From the NCBI GenBank assembly GCA_012845835.1, contig JABAKD010000007.1, positions 12,340,011-12,404,010 of the forward strand: DNA of 64,000 bases. The letters are read 5' to 3'. Of the stretch, positions 53,901-64,000 are shown piece by piece (position 1 is the stretch's first letter; every line of letters begins with the position of its first letter). The position numbers and the translations under genes were made by a program. Under the pieces are notes generated by a model that was given only the letters and a program-made list of their open reading frames with translations, ran no database searches and was not told the DNA's origin. Source of the DNA: Undaria pinnatifida. Taxonomy: Eukaryota; Sar; Phaeophyceae; Laminariales; Alariaceae.

Positions 53901-56900
53901 TCTAATAGAATTGATGCATATATATATATTGCAGTCGTACGTGTGATCCTGAGTTTTCGCCATCAGAGCAACAGTACAGGCTCTGACCAAAGCATCTTAT
54001 CATCGTGCTACTATTGCAGCTTTCTGGTCAAGAGGTCATCGTTCGCCAACACATCACCCTTCTCTGCGTTTGCCACTCTTCTGGCTCGTTGGACATCGAA
54101 ACACCGGCTAGCCTTGTCTGTATGGAGGCCCTAGGGCCGGATGCGCGAGATCCGTCGACCCCGGCAACGTTTGCTTGACGAGACGACCCGACGGTGGACA
54201 TTCTTGGAAATTCTTCCACCCCGCACAACGTCATATTGCTTCTGTCCCGGCCTTCGTCAGCTTTGTGGAATTCAATGAACGTTTTACGTTCCGTTTTGAG
54301 TTATGTCACGCCTGAGATGTAGCACACAGTTTGCATTTTTCAACACTAAGACCTCAACACCTGGCCGAAAACATGAGTTTGTTGGATTTATTTACGCTTG
54401 CCAAATTGGTAGGCGGTTGTCATCAAGTGTTGTTATATTCATATTTGTGAAAAACACGCGTTCTCCGAATCTCGATAAGATAAGCGTTTGCATGCGCTGG
54501 TTATGCGCTTTCACAACAACAGACCTGTCGGCACAAGTCGAGAGGGGGTTAACGGTGTCAAACGACACACCCGAAATACACTACCCCTACGGTGGGATGA
54601 CATATGTATATTTAGGGAGCTGCTTAGACTTGCTTCAGTAATAAACAGCACCACATATGTTTGTATCAGGCCGGGGACAAGAAAATAAATGTTGGCTTTG
54701 TTAGTATTTTATGTCTGTCTTAAAGTAAGTGCAGGAGTGTGCCCACCCCCAAAAACGGTACCAAATACACCGATACACGGTACCTACCTGCTCGTTCTAT
54801 TTTTGTACAAACGAACCCGTACCTTGAACGTACTCAAGTTGAGAACTGTTCAACACAGCACACATTTGCATGAAAACATAGCCATGGAGATGAAAGACAA
54901 ATACCCAACCCCCTCGAGTCACGGATTTCAAGTCCCGCCAATGCCATTTTCGATGGAGATGCACGAAAAAACTAGTCTTCTAGACGAAGGCCTATATGGA
55001 AACGAAAACTAGTATTACGATAAATACGCACCATCAACGTTTATAATCCGCCCTGAATACATCTCGCCCAATATCTAGTTAATGGAGACGTCAAAGGGCA
55101 ACCAAACAAACGAGCATGTGACCTACATGTACACAATTGTGTGTGGCCAAACACGAATACCACTGCCCAATTGTAGGGGTTTAGGAGGCCAGTTGTTCAC
55201 AACACCGATGGTGATATATACTAAAATATTAATGCCACACGTCCGAAGCCACGTCTGAAGCGTGTCAAACCAGGTAACGCTTATTGACTATCTATCAGCG
55301 GAAGTGATCACAGGTGAATACATGTTCCTGGGAGGCAATATATTTCGGGTGAGGATCAAATATTTTAAGAGGGATGATATATTGAAGCGGAGGGGATGAT
55401 ATATTGAAGCAGGGTTCGGATATTGCAGAAGGTATCCCATTTATCGGGGGCCCCGATAGATCGCAACACTGGGTATATTCGTCTTTAAATATTGTTGACA
55501 AAACTATTGGTGCATGGATCTAGACCTGATGAATCTGATCACGCCGGAAACAGCTCTTGCAACAAGCGTCTTCGGTATGGTTGTACCCGACCAAAGCTAA
55601 ATTATGGGGGAAGCTGGGGATGAACAGTATTTATTGTGGCGCACCGTTCAATATTTTACAATTTCGTGTTTGAACCATTTCTTTCTACTTCTTTTCTTCG
55701 CGTGTTCCTGGCTCCATAGCAAGACGGTTGGAGGTGTGGGAGTGGGTTTTGAGGAGCCGCATCTTCGACTCATCGTCTAGTTGGTAGAACCGGATTTTCT
55801 CAAATTTCCCATATTTCTGCATATGCAACTCATCAGGGTGGGCTAGTATTAAGATACGGCCTCGAAAGGCCTGTAATTATATAAATTTGAGATCATTTGG
55901 ATGGGTTTCGTATGATAAGGTGGGCGGTTTATATTCGGGAAAGTAAGGGATTAGATCGGAGGCACGTGCCTCCGATCTCAGAAGCTATCCCGGGCTTTGG
56001 TGGAAACGAAATACGCCACATCTCTACGAAGGAACGAAATTGAGTACTCTCCGAGGACACGCTCAATTGGCAGACCTGCAGGGAGGGGGCATTCTGTGTC
56101 CCCCATCATTAGTTTAACATATACCTATGAATAGTATAGACTATGTCATGACGACAGAACAACACTCGTCGAGTCATCGTCCAATGTTAACGATATCAGT
56201 GTGTAGCGAGTATTATAGTATTAAGGGGCTCTTTTTGACGGAGTCCCTAGTCAAAACCTCGCCCATTTCCTATGTATTTCCCGCTACCCCCTTCTCCATC
56301 GTTTCCTCGTTGCCGTGTGATCCACTATGGCAGTCTCGGACCAAATCTCGGAAATGTACAGATGGCGATTCAACCCACCCGCAAGCCGCTAGGCACGAAG
56401 ATCGTCGGAAAAAAAAAAAAATTGTCTTGCGAAGTAATCGTTGCTCGTGGGTGGCGTTGCTCATAGCCCGTCAAAATCCCTCCTCCACGGAGGCGGTAGC
56501 GGTTTGTAGTCGCCCGGAGGCATTATCTTTGTCAAATAGATGTCAACGAAGTGAGCTCTTTAGTCCGAGCAAATGCATGTAGGGGTTGCGGTGAACTGTA
56601 AACCTATACCTGGTACACAAAGGTCAAGGGTGTGCCCGGCGTGCGTGTGCCGAGGATAACTTTGCATCGTCACCTATACCACAGCTCGTAGATCATTACA
56701 TTGATAGCCTAACCAGCCGCACTGACGTATTTTTTTGGTTCATCGCACACTTCTCCGAGTTCCGCACGCTATCAATATGTTGACATGAGCGTAACCCATG
56801 AGCATCGCGCGAGTTTGCAGCCAGCGGTGATCTAGGGCCGTCCAGCCCGACGGCGAAGCCCCTTTTGTACTCGTCTCCACGAAGAAATTGTCTTATATGG

Positions 56901-57111
56901 TAAGCATCGTTGCTTGCTGTTGCCTGACGGCAATTATTGCGTTCATGAATGCATCTTGTGCTCGTTAGGTCTTCAGATAGCCTCGACAAGTGATGCGCGC
57001 CAGGGCGGGAACCTTTGATATAAAAGGATTAGAGTTCACGTGGGGCAACCAACTGAGGGTACGAAGGCGATCCCAGTTTCCACAGAAAAGTACACAGGGT
57101 ACCGCGTTAGA
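53901..57111. other. Stretch without recognisable genes
   Basis: Frames up to 151 codons (56,127-56,582) exist, but no domain is recognised and opposite-strand frames overlap. A small G-run repeat lies at 55,340-55,470 (GGGATGATATATTGAAGC repeated). The ATG region near 54,880 faintly resembles the exon-like part of the 24.7/29.2-kb duplication but is too weak to call. Confidence 0.4.
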
Positions 57112-57312
57112 CTGATTCTACGATAGCCCCCCCAAAAAACCAGCGAGTTTCTTAAACGAACGTTTCATGGCTACTCGACACGGGGAAGGATGATATGAAA
57201 AGTACAATCGCCACATATTTTCTTGTAGGCAAAGGACTATCGAAGGATGACGTCGGGGGAGCAAGGGGCATCGTATTTCAGGAGATAGGGCCGGGCGAGC
57301 TGGTTTCGAAAC
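57112..57312 (-). repeat. R3 dispersed repeat, longer copy
   Basis: Reverse complement of the 51,850-52,035 block: the CATGAAACGTTCGTTTAAGA end, GAAAATATGTGGCGATT, and CGATAGTCCTTTGCC / GACGTCATCC parts match in order. Confidence 0.7.
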
Positions 57313-57435
57313 CGGCGATTTTGTTCTAGAAATGTTGGGGGGGGTACCGTAGAACAACTCGTTAATCCAATAGTGATATGTGCTACATTTCAATGGCGCT
57401 TGGATAAGTGCCACACATCACTCTATTTGTAAAAT

Positions 57436-58194
57436 TTGTGTGTCGGCCGCATTAGCTTTAAGTTTGTTCCTTCACCGACAGTAGTTCACATTAGCACCCA
57501 AAACATGTCAGTCGAAAGAACTCGGAGGCGTACTATTATAACGTTGCTGTTTCTCAACAGCGACCACTGTGCAGGGAAGCACTCACCTAGGACAGAAACA
57601 CCAATTGATATAGACGGCGATGCCACAACCATATACGGACAGCAGCTTGTCCGGTCCGACTGGAGTGAGCTCGCCGAATTTCGATGTACCGGGCCAGCGT
57701 TTTATAATTTAATTCGAGCACTGGCCGAAATCGGGCACACCAGATGGACCGATAGCCGTTATCGGGTACCCCTTGAACACACAGTCCCACAACCACTCAG
57801 GACGATATCTCATTGGTCGAAACCACACCGCATGCGAACGCAGCCGCATGTCCATCGGGTGCACCCGATTATGGCTGAACAAGTCCTCGAAAATGTACCC
57901 GACTCGCATACAAGCCACCCGATTATGGCCGGACTTATCGACCACACGCACACACGTACGCGCAGCAGGCGCGAACTCGCGCCACGTCACGAGGCGGGAC
58001 ATTGTTTGTTCTTTCGTCTCCTAGCTCTTTTTTCGTGGCTTGTGAGACCCCGCTCCGCTCACACCGGCGCGCCCAACCGCAGCCACATCAGTAGTGATGT
58101 GCGACAACGGCCATCAGCGACAGCCGAGTGCTACACAAAATTGGCAACACAACGCAACATGTGCACGAATATACATGAGACTCCACACACGTAA
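57436..58194 (+). CDS. Hypothetical ORF, 252 aa, overlapping an inverted-repeat element
   Basis: The longest frame outside the copia element. Residues 1-95 (before 57,723) have ordinary composition with a segment CTGPAFYNLIRALAE. From about residue 96 on, the frame runs through the left arm of the inverted-repeat element at 57,723-58,932, where it encodes His/Arg-rich sequence. So the C-terminal two thirds derive from the mobile element, and any original gene would be truncated by the insertion. I recognise no domain in the first part. Confidence 0.2.
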   Translation: MCVGRISFKFVPSPTVVHISTQNMSVERTRRRTIITLLFLNSDHCAGKHSPRTETPIDIDGDATTIYGQQLVRSDWSELAEFRCTGPAFYNLIRALAEIGHTRWTDSRYRVPLEHTVPQPLRTISHWSKPHRMRTQPHVHRVHPIMAEQVLENVPDSHTSHPIMAGLIDHTHTRTRSRRELAPRHEAGHCLFFRLLALFSWLVRPRSAHTGAPNRSHISSDVRQRPSATAECYTKLATQRNMCTNIHETPHT

Positions 58195-58932
58195 CATGAA
58201 GCACAGATGTGTCCAGGACTGCTGGATGTTGGCCATTGCAAAACTAATTCCCATGTAAGAGAGGTACAATCACGACCCACAGAGCTTTTCCTTGAAACGG
58301 CGTCCCTGCAGGGCACGTTTTAGCGAGACCTAGGAAATCATTGGACATGTGGACTCATATCATTTGATCAAATCATTTCTCGGGATGTGATGTCACAGGT
58401 GGAGGCAATAAATTTCTAGGGCCTGCCACACCAGGAACATGTAGACCTCCCTGTGCCATTTGGAAAGGAGCATCCGAATACTTAGCCCTTCTCGAGCCCA
58501 GACCGTGCCCAGGTAGTCTGTGATCTATGATATGTCTACACCGTCTGCATGGATGGGCTTCTGTGCCTTGTGTGTAGGGGTGCTGCCGGTAACTGCGACT
58601 TCATGGTCCGCAAAAACGATCTCCGGAAAAAGAGCTACGAGACGAAAGAACAAACAATGCCGCGCCTCGTGACGTGGCGCGACTTCGCGCCTGCTGCTCG
58701 TGCCGGTGTGCGTGTGGGCTGGTGGTCGAGTAGTCCGGCCATTATCGGGTGGCTCGTACGCGAGTCGGGTTTATTTCGAGGACTTGTTCAGCCATAATCG
58801 GGTGCGGCTGCATTCGGATGCGATGTGGTTTCGACCAATGAGATGTCGTCCTGAGTCATTGTGGGACTGTGTGTTCAAGGGATACCCGATAAAGGCTATC
58901 TATCGGTCGATCGGGTGTACCCGATTTCGGCC
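57723..58932. mobile_element. Inverted-repeat element with arms of about 310 bp
   Basis: Left arm 57,723-58,035 and right arm 58,628-58,932 are reverse complements. The outer ends are GGCCGAAATCGGGCACACC and the complement of GGTGTACCCGATTTCGGCC. Inner matches include AACACACAGTCCCACAA, TCATTGGTCGAAACCAC and CGCCACGTCACGAGGC. ATCGGGT/ACCCGAT words recur several times inside each arm. A spacer of about 590 bp encodes no transposase. This is a fold-back or MITE-like DNA element. No clear target duplication is seen, so the superfamily is unassigned. Confidence 0.75.
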
Positions 58933-59397
58933 ATTGCCCATGGCCCGCGGATTTTTGTGGAAACCCCTATCGTGTGTAAAGGGAAGGAATACAGATATTT
59001 GGGTGCGATGCCGTAAGGGATTACAGCCGCTCTGTGCAGCAATATCCTTTATTTTATTGTGTCGACTACGAGTATGGAACGGGTGTTCACTAGCTCCCCT
59101 GTCCACCAAAATACCAAGCACGGCCGTGGTAGTCGTCTATGCAACGAGTGCAATGCTGCTGTATAGTTTAGTGCTATATTCTGGGATTTCTTGACCGTTT
59201 TGTAGGATACGCGGAAAATGTGGCACCTCGGGACTCGAGACGTACAGCATGCGGAAGGTTCACGAATAAACACAGCAGCATGCGGAATTCCGGACGGTAC
59301 CATATAACTTGGTATGTAGCAGGTGCAGAATAGTATCGATAGTAATTATCTTCAGTTGCAATCCGTACGTGTGCATGCGGCCTTTCGTGCGCTACAC

Positions 59398-59947
59398 TGT
59401 AGTGCGTTATGGGACCGCCGCGTGAGAGAACCGTCAGAGAGTTTTTGGGCAGCGGGACCGCCGAGCGAGAGGACCGCCAACGGGTTTTGAGCAGCGGAAC
59501 CACGAGAGAGGGAACCGCTAGGACGTTTTGGGTAGCCGGACCGCCGAGTGAGGGGACCTCCAAAGACTTTAAGGCAGCGAGACAGCTGATTTGACTTTAT
59601 ACTAAAACGTACAGATTTACTATTTTGCTATACCGTATATAAGCTTAATACGCGTTTGGAAAACGAGGTGTCCGGACCATATACTTAAACGTACAGATTT
59701 TCCCAATTAAATTTCTCTAAATAGGAAATCTGTACCTTGTAGTATAAAGTCAAATCGGCTGTCCCGCTGCCTTAAAGTATTTTGCGGTCCCCTCACTCGG
59801 CGGTCCCGCTACCCGAAACCTCTCGGCGGTCCCCTCTCTCGGTGGTCCCTCTGCTCAAAACCCGTTGGCGGTCCCCTCGCTCGGCGGTCCCGCTGCTCAA
59901 AAACGCTCTGGCGGTTCCCTCACGCGGTGGTCCCCTAACGCACTACA
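59398..59947. mobile_element. 550-bp palindromic element with tandem-repeat arms
   Basis: Left arm 59,398-59,619 and right arm 59,726-59,947 (222 bp each) are inverted copies. The outer ends are TGTAGTGCGTTA and its complement; the inner ends are AAAGTCAAATC-type and GTACAGATTT. Each arm holds four imperfect 43-bp direct repeats of the type GGGACCGCCGAGCGAGAGGA followed by GTTTTGAGCAGC. The spacer of about 106 bp is AT-rich. It resembles Foldback-type elements, whose long inverted repeats are themselves internally repetitive. No transposase is present. Confidence 0.8.
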
Positions 59948-62900
59948 ACAACACTGAGACGAGACATGGGCCCATACAACGCACGTACGAATACGCATGT
60001 ATGTGCGAGGCTTGCACTGGCTCATATCGCAGCCTGGATTAGCTGCCTGTGTACGCTCCTCATGACATACTAAACAGACTTCGCCTTTCTACCTTCGGCA
60101 TTGCCCCCGGTAGGTATCGTTTGCTTTGCGCGCATGCAGAGACAGCGACGACGCGGCCTCGACGTGTCAAAGTTTGACTGGAATCATAATCGTAAATTTT
60201 TGAAAATTATTCCTGCTCAGACCTCGTGGCCATCAGCCGTAGGTCCACCCTAGCCAAACCTGGGCGCTACTGGTTGGCACGTGCTACACGAATATCAAAC
60301 CGCGGCCTCCCACTTGAGTGTTCTATCTTATTTTTGGCGGTACTCCGCCCACAACTCCACCTCTCACGTCAGTGTTGCCAACGTCACCGTCTTCTCTAGT
60401 CCCTCGGTCGTCACATCACCCACTCCCCTCCCTAACACCAACACTCCATAACAAAAGGTAGATTGCCCCCTCCACCTCTACTCCGTTTACAGCACAAGCG
60501 AAGCCAGACGGTTCTGGCCATGCTTAAGCTGTTTGCGACGCAGGGACCCTCGGAAGTTTGGTGTTCTTGCTGGTGTTGTGGCTATATTACCCGCTTCGCT
60601 TCAACGTCTTTCTTGAATTCCTGCGAAAGAGTTTCACTCGCAGCCTTCCACCTCTAGTGGGTCGGCCAGCACCTCGTTCTGGAATTGCTACAGCTTCATT
60701 CCGGCTCGTCGCAAAGGCAGTGAAGTCCAGCACCTGCCGGGTTCTCCCTTTCGAGATACTAAGGTGGCGAAAGGGTTGACGATAGTGTCTTGGCAGACAT
60801 CCTGATAACTGTGCGAACAGATCAAACGGCAAGGAGGACACAGGAGATGGCGACACGAGGGGTTATTTGTCACTGCAACCTCAACGCCATCATAATGCCG
60901 CAATTCGAAGTGGCAACGGAATAAACGCAGGCAGTATACGTTGAGTCCAAAAAACGATGCACGGATGCAGCTCCCTACAGAGCAGCTGGTGGTTAACCGT
61001 CCATGATTCTCTGGTTTCAGCGGCGCGGCCTACCGGTGCCATCTGTTGCGTCAACGTGGTCGTCTCTGCCACCGCACCCTCCAGATGTACCGAAAAAAAT
61101 GCCAACCCCACAATGGTCTCGCTAACAATCCGCGCGGCCACTAGCCCGGAAAATTTCCACGGCATATGGCATCTTCTTCAATCCCACCATTGGAAAGTGG
61201 GGTCAACTACCGCCAGGCTGTATCTCCAGAAAATTGTCTATCAGCACTGAGCGTAAACGCCTAGCAAACGCTAGCAAGTCCGGATCCGTGCACCTGTGCT
61301 GTCGTTGGAATTATTAAGGAAGTTAGCGTCGACAACGATCCATCAGAAAGGTGGCCAGAACTAGAGTTCACCGCGGCTGCTTTGGACACAGAGCGAGTGG
61401 CTGTAATTGAATTGCGAGCGAAAGCGACCCATGAATAGTGCTGCTTACGTGGTACATTGCAACTCTCCGGTGTGGTTAGCACGCCCCCCTCCCGCATATG
61501 CGTACTGTGCTATTTCGCTAAATATGAAGACAATAGCTTTCGACGATGTTGACTGCGCCCAGGTGAGTTGAGTAATTGATTTACGATTCCCAAATATCCC
61601 AACCATACCCAAGTCGTGCTTTTATTGCCGTCGTAACAGTAAGCCAATTGTATAGTCAATGCGGTCAAACTTCGTGTGGCGCCGTACAACGGTATAGCCC
61701 CAATGATCTACGAAGCAATCGAGCCGCCCTGTCCATTATATCTCTTTGTGCTGTATATCCATTGCTATGCAGCCCCCACCCCCCCCGGCGCAAGTACGTC
61801 TAAGCTCACCTTGATGAGATAAAATCGAGGACCAGATCCTATAGGCCAAGATCTTCCGCACCCGGCTTAATTTTGTCCGGTGCTCCAACTGAGACTCGCC
61901 GTCTGGGGCGCTGGAAATTGGGATGATAGGAAGAAAAATATTGGGGGACGGGCGATAAGCAGCAAGGTGATATTTCCGCCATCCGGTCATGGCATACGAG
62001 GCAAGCAATCTTTTGCAATCCCAGGTACACGCTCGAAACAAGGAAAAAAAGGCGCCTGAGACACGACCCCATTGTACTCGCTCACATGGTTCGCACTCCA
62101 AGCGCAATCTTTGTCTTTGCCACCTGCGATTCTACATGTGTTTTTTGAGTAAATTGGTACTCAACCCCGACACTATATATCACACGACGGAGGGTTTGAA
62201 ACTAACCAGCACAACCTAACGTATCACTGTGCTCGCTAGGACAGAACGACTCCGCGAAGTATAGTTTTTATCCGACCCAACGTGCGTCTTCTGCTTGACT
62301 CGCTGCCTTGTCATATCAAAACAGTGGCTGCCGGACGGATTCAACCACAAAGAAAGTAGGAAAGATCAAGGGGTCAACGGCGGTATGCTCATCAATGCGC
62401 ATTTTACACTGACGGGGCAGCTTTGGATTCAAGCACAAAAACTGAAACGTAGATGTTTATTACATGGGCAGAGCACATGAACATTTACAACTGACACTCA
62501 CCGCATCGCCCTCCCCGGGAATGCTATGCATCGTTTTGCGCCGATGTCGTCCGTCACGGCTCTGAGCCCCACTCCACGAACAGGCGCATGATTGGTGGGC
62601 GTGGTGGACTTCACGCCCACCGCGCAACGTCCTAAAATAGTGGTAGGGGACAGCATCACCAGGTCACACGTCAGCAGGCATAAACAGTCTGGACGCCATT
62701 ACGTCAATACTGTACATCTAAGGAGGGGAAGAACGTGAAAGGATGTGAGGTATGGGATGGAGACAAGTTCAAGAGATGAACGTCCAAGGGGTAACGTGAC
62801 GCACATCACACGCGTTGCGATGCACGTTGCTCAAGCCTGAACGAGACATTAACGAATCGTCCCTCCGCGCCATCTACTCGACAACCAGCCAACCTCACCT

Positions 62901-63448
62901 TAACGTGGCGGAATCCTTTCCTCTTGTCCGCGTTCCTCACTCCTGCCAAAAGCCGTATTGTCCTCCCGATGGATGCTTCGACGTTGAGGACGCCATTGAT
63001 CTATGAGAACCTTATTTTTCAACAAGCAAGGGCGAAGAGAAAAATGGTGTTTAACAGATGCTGCTGACTCCTATCTCGGATGACTTGAGGTTCCTACCTA
63101 CCCGAGAACAGAGCCTGTGCACTTAACAACCTGTGTACTTGAACAATTTGTGTAAGTGTACATCACTATATGGCGACAGTTGCTCGGCGATACGAACAGC
63201 AGGACATCGTAAACAACAGCAACAACATCCTCAACAGCTAGCGGAACCGACACAGCTACTACTGATACTGTAGTCTACAGCATAAACCCCAGCTTTTACT
63301 GCGGCTACTGCTGCTTCATGTGACAGTTGCTGTTGCCATGCCTATCACTGCTGCTGTTATTCCACACCTGGTAAAACAGTATACCGACTACGTGCGCGGT
63401 GTGCATGTCGTCCGGCAATACAGTACGTGCGTTGGGGAGCCGCGGGCA
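59948..63448. other. Stretch without recognisable genes
   Basis: Short frames only (under 125 codons) on both strands, overlapping, with no known motifs. A C-rich stretch lies at 60,415-60,480. No repeat of note. Confidence 0.45.
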
Positions 63449-63531
63449 GCAGCAGCAGTAGCAGAGGAAGGACAGCAGCAGAAGTAGCAGTAGCAGCCAG
63501 CAGTAGCAGCAGCAGCAGCAGCAGCAGCAGA
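63449..63531 (+). repeat. CAG/CAGTAG trinucleotide tract
   Basis: AGCAGCAGTAGCAG-type imperfect triplets ending in about nine pure GCA units (63,505-63,531). Looser CAG/CTG-rich DNA extends from about 63,190 to 63,760. The 144-codon reverse frame over it is a Cys/Leu homopolymer artefact. Confidence 0.85.
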
Positions 63532-64000
63532 GGTCTAGAAAAGTAATTGACACAACTTCTATCACTCTATACAGTAGCAACCCAGTTGCCGCTGCTGCCG
63601 CTGTCACGCGTCGCTGTTGATGGCGAACCTTTTCCCGCCAATGTCCTTCACATGTGACAACGCGATGACTGTGCTCAACGCGTGCAATGGGATGCCGCAG
63701 ACAGCAGCCGCTCAAAGCAATGTGCGTTACCTCAACCACTGCACAGTAGCAACCCCAGCAGTCTGTTACCTTCTACGGTATACCTGGTACTGTCACCACC
63801 GCTGTCCCGGGCCTATTGTTGTTGCAACACAGCAGTTGGTTGGTAACTGCTGTTTCGTGCACTGGTTGTATCCGTGCGCTACAAGTATGTATTGGTGCAA
63901 TGCATCGTACGAAGGCACCGCGTACAAACGTGACCAGAATCTAGTCAAACGAAGCCTACGAGGAAACGATACCCAACCAGTCAAGCACTCAAAAGCACCA

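Noticed and set aside
63305-63739. 144-codon reverse-strand frame rich in Cys and Leu
   Set aside because: It is produced by the CAG-type trinucleotide repeat and has no independent support.

Overview
This is a repeat-rich, gene-poor stretch of a eukaryotic nuclear genome. I see no operons, no bacterial-type genes, and no host gene I can name. Outside one large element, the reading frames are short and unrecognisable. Most recognisable structure is mobile elements, short dispersed repeats, inverted repeats and minisatellites. The lineage cannot be fixed from the sequence. A GC-rich Ty1/copia element in a roughly 45% GC background, GT-AG-like splice signals and CCCTAA-type telomere-like motifs would fit an alga or another protist, but that is only a weak inference.

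Layout. 0-6.3 kb: unique-looking DNA with two copies of a short dispersed repeat (family R1) and a 13-bp/65-bp minisatellite (4,994-5,235). 6,323-7,396: a hAT-like non-autonomous DNA transposon with good terminal inverted repeats. 7,615-22,356: a complete-length but broken Ty1/copia LTR retrotransposon with 5-bp target duplications (GGGTG) and LTRs about 7-8% diverged. Half of its length (about 12.0-19.34 kb) is a huge GC-rich minisatellite of 78 bp (26 codons). It lies where copia elements carry the proline-rich linker between integrase and reverse transcriptase. 23.8-29.6 kb: an old direct duplication of about 1.28 kb, offset 4.55 kb. 31.0-32.8 kb: a long inverted repeat with 360-bp arms. 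33,788-34,525: a pogo/Tc1-like MITE. 35.0 and 49.7 kb: the two long copies of a dispersed repeat with a GTT/AAC microsatellite edge (R2).

39.96-45.45 kb: a tandem array of about seven 820-835-bp units. Each unit carries a 235-nt block that can be read as a coiled-coil peptide and is framed by splice-like signals. This is the best candidate for something undescribed that is not an ordinary mobile element. 53.15-53.9 kb: degenerate G-run repeats. 57,723-58,932: an inverted-repeat element with arms of about 310 bp. 59,398-59,947: a near-perfect 222-bp-arm palindrome whose arms are themselves built of four 43-bp repeats. 63.4-63.5 kb: a CAG-type trinucleotide tract.

How the parts relate. The copia element would once have supplied its own Gag, protease, integrase and RT/RNase H. 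The hAT-like, pogo-like and inverted-repeat elements have no transposase here and would have depended on one elsewhere. The dispersed families (R1, R2, R3, R5) occur in both orientations across the window, as expected of transposed short elements. Nothing here supports an expressed host pathway. All element ends, unit sizes and identities were judged by eye.
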